Assembly: GCA_050257395.1 (NCBI GenBank) | Contig: JBLMWU010000261.1 | Location: 1 to 5,250 of the forward strand | Length of the DNA stretch: 5,250 nt | Reading direction: 5' to 3' | DNA from: JAIRTY01 sp050257395 | Lineage (GTDB): Bacteria > Actinomycetota > Actinomycetes > Streptosporangiales > Streptosporangiaceae | The notes under the pieces: model-generated | Databases searched by the model: none | Told to the model about the DNA's origin: nothing | The model's input: the letters and a program-made list of their open reading frames with translations, nothing else | Translations under genes and position numbers: made by a program | Shown: one piece after another, positions 1 through 5,018 of the stretch | How the letters are laid out: the number at the start of each line of letters is the position of its first letter | How positions within the stretch are numbered: position 1 is the first letter of the stretch

Positions 1-558
1 CCCGCGCTCCGCCATCACCGCGAACAGCCCTTGCAGGTCGGGCGCTTCCGGCGTGGTCAGCGAGCTGGCCAGCCGTTCGGACCCGACCCGGAGCTCGACC
101 CCGCCGACAAGACCGGTCAGGTGCCCGGCGGCCCGCAGCCCGGCCTCGATCAGGTAGGTGCTCGTGGTCTTGCCGCTGGTTCCCGTGACGCCGATGAGGC
201 GCAGCCGGGACGACGGGTCGCCGTACACCCAGCAGGCGATCTCGCCCAGCCGGGCGCGCGGGTCGGCCAGCACGAAGACGGGCACGCCGCTGGCCACCGC
301 CCGGGACCGGCCGTCCGGGTCGGTCAGCACCGCGACGGCGCCGGACGCCACCGCGTCCGCGCAGAACGCCGCCCCGTGCACGTGTGCTCCGGGCAGCGCG
401 ACGTACAGGTCACCGGGTTCCACCGACCGGGAGTCGAGGGTCAGCCCGGACAGGGAACCCAGCTCGTTCGGTTCAGCTGGGGAGACCAGCCGCACGCCGA
501 GCAGCGTGCTGAGCGCGGACAGCGGCCGGTGCGGCCGGCTCGCGGGTCGGATCGCCAC
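1..558 (-). CDS. murE: MurE, UDP-MurNAc-tripeptide synthetase (N-terminal part, runs off left edge)
   Basis: This is a cytoplasmic Mur ligase that uses ATP to add the third amino acid (usually meso-diaminopimelate in actinomycetes) to UDP-MurNAc-L-Ala-D-Glu. The 186 visible residues cover domain I and the start of the central ATPase domain. Seen: the domain I signature LDSRSVEPGDLYVALPG (about residues 41-57), the P-loop GVTGTSGKTT (residues 123-132), and LTTPEAPDLQ (about 167-176), which resembles the MurE substrate-contact segment. The TTPE..DLQ pattern favours MurE over MurF, MurD or MurC. The start is GTG at 558-556, with GGAGG about 12 nt upstream; an ATG at 577 is in another frame. The gene follows ftsI by 18 bp and is probably in the same transcript. 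The motif that sets DAP versus lysine specificity lies beyond the window, so the substrate is inferred. Confidence 0.95.
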   Translation of the reverse strand, partial: MAIRPASRPHRPLSALSTLLGVRLVSPAEPNELGSLSGLTLDSRSVEPGDLYVALPGAHVHGAAFCADAVASGAVAVLTDPDGRSRAVASGVPVFVLADPRARLGEIACWVYGDPSSRLRLIGVTGTSGKTTSTYLIEAGLRAAGHLTGLVGGVELRVGSERLASSLTTPEAPDLQGLFAVMAERG

Positions 559-570
559 GGGGTGAGGTTA

Positions 571-575
571 CCTCC
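571..575 (-). promoter_or_regulatory. Ribosome binding site of murE
   Basis: The minus strand reads TGATGGAGGTAACC across the ftsI stop codon. GGAGG is a strong Shine-Dalgarno core but sits about 12 nt before the GTG at 558, slightly longer than usual. No other in-frame start lies between the site and the conserved domain I sequence, so it fixes the murE start. Confidence 0.7.
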
Positions 576-576
576 A

Positions 577-2592
577 TCACGGCGCGTTCAGGATCACCTT
601 CGCCGGGGTGGCCCCGTCCGGCGGTATCTGCAGCGTGGCGAGCGCGTTCTTCATGACCTGGTAGAAGACCGGGCCCGCGACCACGGCGCCGAAGTGGCCG
701 CCCTTGCGCGGGTTCTGCACGTTCACCGCGACCACGAGCTGCGGCTTGTCCCCTGGGGCGATGCCGATCCAGCTCGACCCGTAGACGCACAGGGCGCACT
801 TCCCGTTGGACTCCTGGGAGGTCCCGGTCTTGGCGGCGACCGCGTAGCCGGGGATGACGCCCCACGGCTGGTTGCCCTCGGCGTCGATGACCGGCACCTG
901 CTCCAGGATGTCGAGCAGTTCGCGGGCCGTCTTGGTCTTGATGACCCGGCGCGACGGCGGCGGCGCGGCCGCGGTGTACGTCCCGGCCGAGTTGGTGGTG
1001 CCCTGGATCAGGGTCGGCTGGACCCGGACGCCGCCGTTCGCGATCGTCGCGTACACCTCGGCCATCTGCAGCGCGGTCACGGCCACGCCCTGCCCGAACG
1101 ACAGCGTGTACCGGGTGTCGCCGTACCAGTCAGAGACCGGCGGCAGGTCGCCGTCGGTCTCGTTCGGCAGGCCGACGCCGGTCGGCTGGCCGAGGCCGAA
1201 CGCCCGCAGGTAGTTGTACTGCGTCTGCTCGCTGATGTGGGAGGCGACCTGGGACATGCCGATGTTGGAGGAGTGCGCGATGATGCCCGCGATCGTGTAC
1301 CGCTCCCCCGGCGCCCACTCGGCGTCGTGGATGTACTGGCCGCCGCGGCGGATCTGGTACGGGATGTTGTAGGCGCTCAGCGGCGTCTGGCCGCCATGCT
1401 CGAGCGCCGCCGCGGCGGTGATCACCTTGGCCGTGGAGCCCGGCTGGAACTGGGCCTGCACGGCCAGGTTGGTGGTCTGGCTGACGGCGAAGGACCCGGA
1501 CGGGTCGAACGTCGGGTACTGCGCCATGGCCAGCACGGCCCCGGTGTGCGGCTGGATGATCACCACCGTGCAGTTGTCCGCCTTGGTCTTCTTGACCTGG
1601 GCGGCGCAGGCCCGCTCGGCCGCGTACTGCAGGGCCGGGACGATGGTCAGGCGCAGGCTGCTGCCGTCCACGGCCGGGGTGCTCTTGCCGCCGGACAGCG
1701 GGATCTGCTGGCCGTCGCCGATCTGCACCTGCTCGCTGCCCGCCTTGCCCGACAGCAGCTTGTCGTACTGGAGCTCGAGGCCGCCGCCGCCGACGATGGT
1801 GCCGTCGGAGTTGGTGCCGGTGAAGCCGATGAGGTTGGCCGCGACGCTGCCGTCCGGATAGGACCGGGCGTAGCTGGCGGCCTGGTAGATGCCGGGCAGG
1901 TCCATCGCGGTGATCTGGCCGCTGCTGCGGGCGGGCACGTTGTCAGCCAGCACCACGTAATCGGGCGAGGACGGGTGCTCGAGCTTGGCCAGCACCGCGG
2001 CCGGGGTCATGCCGAGCGGGCCGGCCAGCGAGTCGGCGACGCTGCTCAGCTTGCTCGCCGGGATCAGCGGCGGGTCGGCGGTCACCTGGTACTTGGCCAC
2101 GGTCATGGCCAGCACCTGCCCGTCGGCGCCGGTGATGCTGCCGCGCATGGCGGGCAGCACCTTGGTGTGATCCCGCTCCTGGAGCGCCAGCTTGCGGTAG
2201 TTACCTGACTCCATGCCCTGGAGCTGGACGAGACGGCCGGCGAACAGCGACAGCACGAAGACGATCGCGAGCAGGACGATCCCAAGCCGCCGGCTCGGGT
2301 CGCCGCGGGAGGGCCGGCGGCGGGCCGGCCGGGGCCGGGACGGCCGTGCCCACCGGGGGTCGGTGGGCCGGGCGGGCGGCCGATCCCTCGTTATGACGGC
2401 CGAACGGGGTGGGTTCTGAGCCCCGGTCCTGGCCGCCTGCGGCCCGGGGCCCCTCGGGGTACGGGGGGGCGGAGAGCCTCCCCGTGATCGGAGGGTTCCG
2501 GGGGGTCGCCCCCCCGGGCCGACACCGCGGCGCGGCTGCGGACCCGGCCGGCGGCCGCCAGGCGGCCGGCGCGGCGGATCCGGTGCTGTCAC
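577..2592 (-). CDS. ftsI: FtsI / PBP3-type septal peptidoglycan transpeptidase (class B penicillin-binding protein)
   Basis: This is a bitopic membrane protein of the divisome that cross-links septal peptidoglycan on the outer face of the membrane. It has 671 residues: a Pro/Arg/Gly-rich cytoplasmic tail (1-102), one transmembrane helix (about 103-121), the class B dimerisation region with RGSITGADGQVLA (about 150-162), and the transpeptidase domain. The catalytic motifs are complete: STAK (S386 nucleophile, K389), SSN (441-443) and KTGTS (588-592). The tail is long, but no other ATG, GTG or TTG codon occurs in frame before the membrane helix (V24 and V66 are GTC, L34 is CTC), so GTG at 2592 is the only workable start. 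It overlaps the ftsL stop by 4 bp (GTGA) and no clear Shine-Dalgarno precedes it, pointing to translational coupling. Four cysteines occur as two pairs (C329/C341 and C599/C602). The FtsI assignment rests on the class B architecture plus the ftsL-ftsI-murE context. Confidence 0.95.
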   Translation of the reverse strand: MTAPDPPRRPPGGRRPGPQPRRGVGPGGRPPGTLRSRGGSPPPRTPRGPGPQAARTGAQNPPRSAVITRDRPPARPTDPRWARPSRPRPARRRPSRGDPSRRLGIVLLAIVFVLSLFAGRLVQLQGMESGNYRKLALQERDHTKVLPAMRGSITGADGQVLAMTVAKYQVTADPPLIPASKLSSVADSLAGPLGMTPAAVLAKLEHPSSPDYVVLADNVPARSSGQITAMDLPGIYQAASYARSYPDGSVAANLIGFTGTNSDGTIVGGGGLELQYDKLLSGKAGSEQVQIGDGQQIPLSGGKSTPAVDGSSLRLTIVPALQYAAERACAAQVKKTKADNCTVVIIQPHTGAVLAMAQYPTFDPSGSFAVSQTTNLAVQAQFQPGSTAKVITAAAALEHGGQTPLSAYNIPYQIRRGGQYIHDAEWAPGERYTIAGIIAHSSNIGMSQVASHISEQTQYNYLRAFGLGQPTGVGLPNETDGDLPPVSDWYGDTRYTLSFGQGVAVTALQMAEVYATIANGGVRVQPTLIQGTTNSAGTYTAAAPPPSRRVIKTKTARELLDILEQVPVIDAEGNQPWGVIPGYAVAAKTGTSQESNGKCALCVYGSSWIGIAPGDKPQLVVAVNVQNPRKGGHFGAVVAGPVFYQVMKNALATLQIPPDGATPAKVILNAP
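2405..2590 (-). repeat. Palindrome-rich G/C segment inside the 5' end of ftsI
   Basis: This stretch is a dense cluster of short perfect inverted repeats. Examples on the plus strand are GGCCGC-CT-GCGGCC (2431-2444), CCCCTCGGGG near 2450-2459, GGAG-AGC-CTCC (2471-2481), GGGGGG-TCG-CCCCCC (2500-2514), and an 8-bp stem around GGCCGCCAGGCGGCC near 2550-2565. It encodes FtsI residues about 2-62, a low-complexity Pro/Gly/Arg linker. The texture resembles intergenic palindromic repeats of high-GC actinomycetes more than ordinary coding sequence, but the frame stays open throughout. Whether it is a copy of a dispersed repeat cannot be decided from one window. Confidence 0.5.
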
Positions 2593-3110
2593 GGGGTGTA
2601 CCCGGGCACGTTGATCGCGGCCTCCGCCCGGGACGGCTTGCCGACGATGATCTTCCCGGTCTTCTGGTCGATGAAGCCCAGGTGCGGGTTCGGCCGCATG
2701 CCGAGCCGCTCGGCCTTCTGCGCGATCACGGCCGGGTTGCCCGCCTGCGCCACCTCGTTGGTGAGGGTCTGCTGCTCACGGGCCAGGTTGGCGTTCTGCT
2801 CCTGCAGGCTGGTGATACGGAACGCCCCCTGGGCGAGGGTGGTGCTGATCACGAGCAGCGAGACCAGGGCGCCGCCGAGCAGGCCGACGAGCAGCAGGAT
2901 GAACGGCGTGCGGGACGAGCGGGCCCGCGGCCTGGCCGTCCTCGGGACAGGCCTGGTACCGGGCCTGGTGCTGGGCCTGGAGCCGGACCCTGCGGCCCCC
3001 GGTCTGGGTTCCGGGCGGGTGTGACGGGGCGCGGTGACCTTGCCTGGCCGGACGGCTGGGCCCCGGCCGGGGGCGGTCCTGGGGGTTCGCGGCATCGTGT
3101 CAGTGGCCAT
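2589..3110 (-). CDS. ftsL: FtsL-like divisome protein (single-pass membrane protein with coiled coil)
   Basis: This is a small bitopic protein expected to join the FtsQ-FtsB-FtsL type subcomplex that recruits and activates FtsW-FtsI at the septum. Of 173 residues, 1-69 form a basic Pro/Arg-rich cytoplasmic tail, 70-92 a transmembrane helix (core ILLLVGLLGGALVSLL), and about 98-122 a short coiled coil (ITSLQEQNANLAREQQTL). A conserved-looking NPAVIAQKAERLGMRP segment (125-140) follows, as is typical of FtsL/DivIC proteins, then a polar C-terminus. Starting at ATG 3110, it lies 18 bp after rsmH, with a G-run (3123-3119) 8 nt upstream as a weak ribosome binding site. A second ATG, residue 6, is an alternative start. 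The stop codon overlaps the ftsI start. Sequence similarity in this family is weak, so the name depends on topology plus its place between rsmH and ftsI. Confidence 0.9.
   Translation of the reverse strand: MATDTMPRTPRTAPGRGPAVRPGKVTAPRHTRPEPRPGAAGSGSRPSTRPGTRPVPRTARPRARSSRTPFILLLVGLLGGALVSLLVISTTLAQGAFRITSLQEQNANLAREQQTLTNEVAQAGNPAVIAQKAERLGMRPNPHLGFIDQKTGKIIVGKPSRAEAAINVPGYTP
2950..2985. repeat. Three 12-bp tandem repeats in the ftsL tail
   Basis: On the plus strand, GGCCTGGTACCG, GGCCTGGTGCTG and GGCCTGGAGCCG follow one another with no gap. Read on the minus strand they encode part of a four-residue pattern (RPST, RPGT, RPVP) in the cytoplasmic tail of FtsL. The unit is a multiple of three, so changes in copy number would keep the frame. 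Confidence 0.7.
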
Positions 3111-3128
3111 GTTCTATGCCCCCTTTGG

Positions 3129-4103
3129 TCATGCTGCTTCTTGCCTGACGCGCTCCGCGGCCCGGAGCCGGGCCGAGTTAGCGCGCGGGTTGCTGGCGAT
3201 CTCGCCGCTCTCGGGACGTTCGGCGCCCCGGGTGAGCAGGCGGAACCGCGGTGCGGCCGCATCGGCCGTGACGGGCAGGCCGGGCGGCGTCTGGTCGGCG
3301 GCCCGCCGCACGAGCTCCCGCTTGACGATGCGGTCCTCGAGTGAGTGGTAGGCGAGCACCACGACGCGGCCGCCGACGGCGAGCGCGTCGAGGGCCGCGG
3401 GCAGCGCCCGCCTCAGCGTGCCGAGCTCGTCGTTGACCTCGATCCGCAGTGCCTGGAAGGTGCGCTTGGCCGGGTTGCCCCCGGTGCGCCTGGTGGCCGC
3501 GGGGATCGCCTCCTTGACGATCGCGCTCAGCCGCTGGGTCGACGTGATCGGGGTGCGGGCGCGCTCCCTGACCACCGCGTCGGCGATCCGCCGGGCGAAC
3601 CGCTCCTCCCCGTAGTCACGCAGGATGCGGGCCAGCTCGGCGGCCGGGTAGCCGTTGACGATGTCGGCGGCCGTCCGGCCGGAGGTCTGGTCCATCCGCA
3701 TGTCCAGCGGCGCGTCCTGGGCGTAGGCGAAGCCGCGGCCGGGGTCATCGAGCTGCGGCGAGGACACGCCCAGGTCGAAGAGCAGGCCCATCACGCGGTC
3801 CGGCTTGATCGTGCCGTCCTGGGCGGCGGCGGCCAGGACGGCCGGGATCTCGTCGTACCGCGCGTGCACCAGGGTGACCTGGGCGGCGTAGGGCGCGAGC
3901 CGCTCACGGGCTGCCTCGATCGCGGCCACGTCGGCGTCGACGCCGATCAGCAGCAGGCCGGGGCAGGCCTCGAGCAGCGCGCGGGCGTGCCCGGCCCGGC
4001 CCAGCGTGGCGTCCACGAGCACGGCTCCCTCGCCGGCCAGGGCGGGCGCGAGCAGGGCGGTGACGCGGCCGGCCAGCACTGGCACGTGCCTGTCGCTGTC
4101 CAC
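3129..4103 (-). CDS. rsmH: RsmH, 16S rRNA (cytosine(1402)-N(4))-methyltransferase
   Basis: This enzyme uses S-adenosylmethionine to N4-methylate cytosine 1402 of 16S rRNA in the ribosomal P site (older name MraW). The 324 residues are close to family length. Motifs in order: HVPVL (6-10); the SAM-binding segment VDATLGRAGHA (30-40), a variant of the usual G-rich loop; GVDAD (54-58); the hallmark FDLGVSSPQLDDPGRGFAY (109-127); LDMRMD (133-138); NPAKRTFQALRIEVNDEL (210-227); AYHSLEDRIVK (251-261); and the C-terminal SNPRANSARLRAAERV (304-319). The reading frame stays open well upstream, but GTG at 4103 is the start because HVPVL follows at once and GGGAGGG lies 5 nt before it. The gene is separated from mraZ by 137 bp containing a stem-loop, unlike the tightly packed genes downstream of it. 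Confidence 0.97.
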   Translation of the reverse strand: MDSDRHVPVLAGRVTALLAPALAGEGAVLVDATLGRAGHARALLEACPGLLLIGVDADVAAIEAARERLAPYAAQVTLVHARYDEIPAVLAAAAQDGTIKPDRVMGLLFDLGVSSPQLDDPGRGFAYAQDAPLDMRMDQTSGRTAADIVNGYPAAELARILRDYGEERFARRIADAVVRERARTPITSTQRLSAIVKEAIPAATRRTGGNPAKRTFQALRIEVNDELGTLRRALPAALDALAVGGRVVVLAYHSLEDRIVKRELVRRAADQTPPGLPVTADAAAPRFRLLTRGAERPESGEIASNPRANSARLRAAERVRQEAA

Positions 4104-4108
4104 GCGTT

Positions 4109-4115
4109 CCCTCCC
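4109..4115 (-). promoter_or_regulatory. Ribosome binding site of rsmH
   Basis: GGGAGGG on the minus strand lies 5 nt before the GTG at 4103. It settles the start codon within a frame that remains open for several hundred bases upstream. Confidence 0.8.
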
Positions 4116-4156
4116 TGCTGGTCTTGCGGTTGCTGGCCTCGGGTTGTGTGGCCCCG

Positions 4157-4232
4157 GCCGGCCCCATCCGCTTACGCTGCCGGCTGGCACCGGGGAAGTG
4201 ATGCCAGCAGGAAACGGCGGATGGGGGCCGGC
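4157..4232 (-). ncRNA. Nested stem-loop in the mraZ-rsmH gap; candidate mraW RNA motif
   Basis: Beginning 8 nt after the mraZ stop, the minus-strand RNA can form an outer stem between 4232-4217 and 4171-4157. The arms are GCCGGCCCCCATCCGC and GCGGATGGGGCCGGC, about 15 pairs with one bulged C. Inside it a perfect 7-bp stem, GCTGGCA (4208-4202) with TGCCAGC (4189-4183), closes a 12-nt loop, TCACTTCCCCGG. No T-run follows, so it is a poor fit to an intrinsic terminator. A structured RNA named the mraW motif has been described upstream of mraW (rsmH) in actinobacteria, and the position matches. I could not compare with its consensus, so the family assignment is an inference. Other roles could be attenuation or transcript processing that sets mraZ levels apart from the rest. 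Confidence 0.6.
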
Positions 4233-4240
4233 GTGCGGGA

Positions 4241-4672
4241 CTACAGGATTCCCGGGAGCACCTCCTCGGCGGCTTCGGCGAACGAGTCCTCTTGTGCGGC
4301 GAGGTAGGTCTCCCAGGCTTGCGCGTCCCAGATCTCGAGCCGGGTGTTCGCGCCGATCACCACGCAGTCCCGTTCCAGCCCGGCGTAGCTGCGCAGGGCG
4401 GCGGGGACGGTGATCCGGCCCTGTTTGTCCGGTAGCTCGTCGGACGCGCTGGCGAAGAAGACGCGGCTGTAGTCGCGGACCGACTTGGCCGTCACCGGTG
4501 CGGTGCGCAGGGCCTCGGTGATGCGGGCGAACTCCTCCTGCGGGAAGACGTAGAGGCAGCGTTCCTGCCCTTTGGTGATCACTACGCCCCCAGCGAGCTC
4601 TTCCCGGTACTTCGCGGGGAGGATCAGCCGGCCCTTTTCGTCCAGCCGAGGAGCGTGAGTCCCGAGAAACAT
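4241..4672 (-). CDS. mraZ: MraZ, transcriptional regulator of the dcw cluster
   Basis: MraZ is a DNA-binding protein of the AbrB/SpoVT superfold that forms rings and binds direct TGGGN-type repeats upstream of its own operon; it is known as a repressor of division genes. The 143 residues are the normal family length. The two tandem MraZ half-domains each carry the expected DxxxR signature: DEKGR (residues 11-15, followed by LILPAKYR) and DKQGR (82-86, followed by ITVPAALR). The N-terminus MFLGTHAPRLDEKGR is typical. The start is ATG at 4672, with GGAGGTGA (4686-4679) 6 nt upstream. It is the first gene of the minus-strand cluster. Its promoter is overlaid by 10-bp-spaced TGGGG/TGGAG elements, which supports autoregulation. 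The C-terminal tail (about 121-143) is acidic and alanine-rich. Confidence 0.97.
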   Translation of the reverse strand: MFLGTHAPRLDEKGRLILPAKYREELAGGVVITKGQERCLYVFPQEEFARITEALRTAPVTAKSVRDYSRVFFASASDELPDKQGRITVPAALRSYAGLERDCVVIGANTRLEIWDAQAWETYLAAQEDSFAEAAEEVLPGIL

Positions 4673-4696
4673 GGGCGCTCACCTCCAGCGCTATCC

Positions 4697-4731
4697 CTCC
4701 ACCGCGCTCCACTGTACCCCACATTTCCCCA
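4697..4731 (-). promoter_or_regulatory. MraZ-box operator, four direct repeats at 10-bp spacing
   Basis: Reading the minus strand: TGGGG (4731-4727), N5, TGGGG (4721-4717), N5, TGGAG (4711-4707), N5, TGGAG (4701-4697). The exact 5-nt element plus 5-nt spacer layout is that established for MraZ binding sites upstream of mraZ in other bacteria. Two boxes fill the spacer between -35 and -10, the third touches the -10 and the fourth lies just past the expected start site. Bound protein should therefore block RNA polymerase. Confidence 0.8.
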
Positions 4732-4738
4732 CCGTCAA
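4711..4738 (-). promoter_or_regulatory. Likely housekeeping-sigma promoter of mraZ and the dcw cluster
   Basis: On the minus strand, TTGACG (4738-4733) is followed after 16 nt by TACAGT (4716-4711). These are good matches to the -35 and -10 elements of the main actinobacterial sigma factor. Transcription would start near 4704, giving a leader of roughly 30 nt that contains the strong mraZ ribosome binding site. The site lies directly beneath the MraZ-box array. It is a sequence match only; no start site is mapped. Confidence 0.65.
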
Positions 4739-4740
4739 CG

Positions 4741-4772
4741 CTCCAAACGCCCCCATCGGCCCCACTTCCCCA
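4741..4772 (-). promoter_or_regulatory. Upstream cluster of further TGGGG/TGGAG elements on the mraZ side
   Basis: On the minus strand, TGGGG (4772-4768), TGGGG (4764-4760), TGGGG (4755-4751) and TGGAG (4745-4741) continue the series upstream of the -35. The last two keep the 10-bp spacing; the others are 8 and 9 bp apart. The set may be extra, weaker MraZ boxes or simply part of a G-rich tract. Confidence 0.45.
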
Positions 4773-4794
4773 CTGAAAGCCCAGGTAGGGACGG

Positions 4795-4831
4795 TGGGGC
4801 GGAGTGGGGGGAAGCGGGGAGGAAGGTGGGG
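4795..4831 (+). promoter_or_regulatory. Opposite-strand TGGGG array facing the MoxR gene
   Basis: On the plus strand TGGGG (4795-4799), TGGGG (4805-4809) and CGGGG (4815-4819) are spaced by exactly 10 bp, followed by TGGGG at 4827-4831 (12 bp on). This mirrors the MraZ-box layout of the mraZ side and points towards moxR. Binding by MraZ is an inference from the pattern. Confidence 0.45.
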
Positions 4832-4873
4832 AGGCCAGTGGAAGGCCCAGTGGAAGGCAGGGTGGGCGCGGGA
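4826..4873 (+). repeat. Degenerate 12-bp tandem repeat, four units
   Basis: Successive units on the plus strand are GTGGGGAGGCCA, GTGGAAGGCCCA, GTGGAAGGCAGG and GTGGGCGCGGGA. The core GTGG recurs every 12 bp (4826, 4838, 4850, 4862), in contrast to the 10-bp spacing just before it. The first unit contains the last TGGGG element of the preceding array. Confidence 0.6.
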
Positions 4874-4926
4874 GGCCGGGGGCGGGAAGATTCGTCCGCG
4901 TCGCGCGTTCGGCGAAGAAGGACGTA

Positions 4927-4940
4927 CTGTAGCGGTACAG
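4927..4940. promoter_or_regulatory. Inverted repeat CTGTA-N4-TACAG upstream of moxR, possible operator or promoter element
   Basis: CTGTAGCGGTACAG is a perfect 5-bp inverted repeat around four bases, about 80 bp before the MoxR start. The overlapping TACTGT (4925-4930) could serve as a plus-strand -10 element, but no convincing -35 is seen 16-18 bp upstream. It is the only relatively AT-containing patch between the G-rich array and the gene, which makes a promoter or operator here plausible but unproven. Confidence 0.35.
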
Positions 4941-5007
4941 CAGTCAGGCGGGGACGCTCAGGGGCCCGGGGCACCCGGCCGGCTTGGTGGTGCGCGTAAG
5001 CGCCTTC

Positions 5008-5014
5008 GAGGAGG
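5008..5014 (+). promoter_or_regulatory. Ribosome binding site of the MoxR gene
   Basis: GAGGAGG precedes GTG at 5019 by only 4 nt, a short spacing. It is still the best start because no ATG, GTG or TTG occurs in frame just upstream, and the next in-frame GTG (5067) would have no such site. A small hairpin, GCGC-GTAA-GCGC (4992-5003), with a GNRA-type loop sits just upstream. Confidence 0.6.
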
Positions 5015-5018
5015 CCAC

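Noticed and set aside
31..2208. Plus-strand open frame of 725 codons across murE and ftsI
   Set aside because: Its translation is low-complexity Arg/Gly/Asp-rich with no recognisable motif and lies antisense to clear MurE and FtsI domains. Long antisense frames are expected in very GC-rich DNA.
3100..3132. Ten-codon frame (MTKGGIEHGH) whose ATG overlaps the rsmH stop and which ends inside ftsL
   Set aside because: The ATGA overlap could relay ribosomes from rsmH to ftsL, but it lacks a strong ribosome binding site and is short enough to arise by chance. Conservation in relatives would be needed to call it.
4157..4232. Rho-independent terminator after mraZ
   Set aside because: The stem is strong, but no T-run follows it on the transcribed strand, and the next genes have no obvious promoter of their own, so a regulatory or processing structure is preferred.
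4151..4232. Inverted repeat as ends of a small mobile element
   Set aside because: The arms are separated by only 45 bp, there is no flanking target duplication, and the inner stem fits an RNA fold better.
2409..4307. Plus-strand open frames over ftsL, rsmH and mraZ
   Set aside because: They are antisense shadows of conserved genes, with no ribosome binding site or recognised domain.
4104..4724. Upstream extension of the rsmH frame beyond GTG 4103
   Set aside because: The frame stays open through the gap and across mraZ, but the RsmH N-terminus (HVPVL) and the GGGAGGG site fix the start at 4103. The extension overlaps mraZ and encodes Arg/Pro-rich noise.
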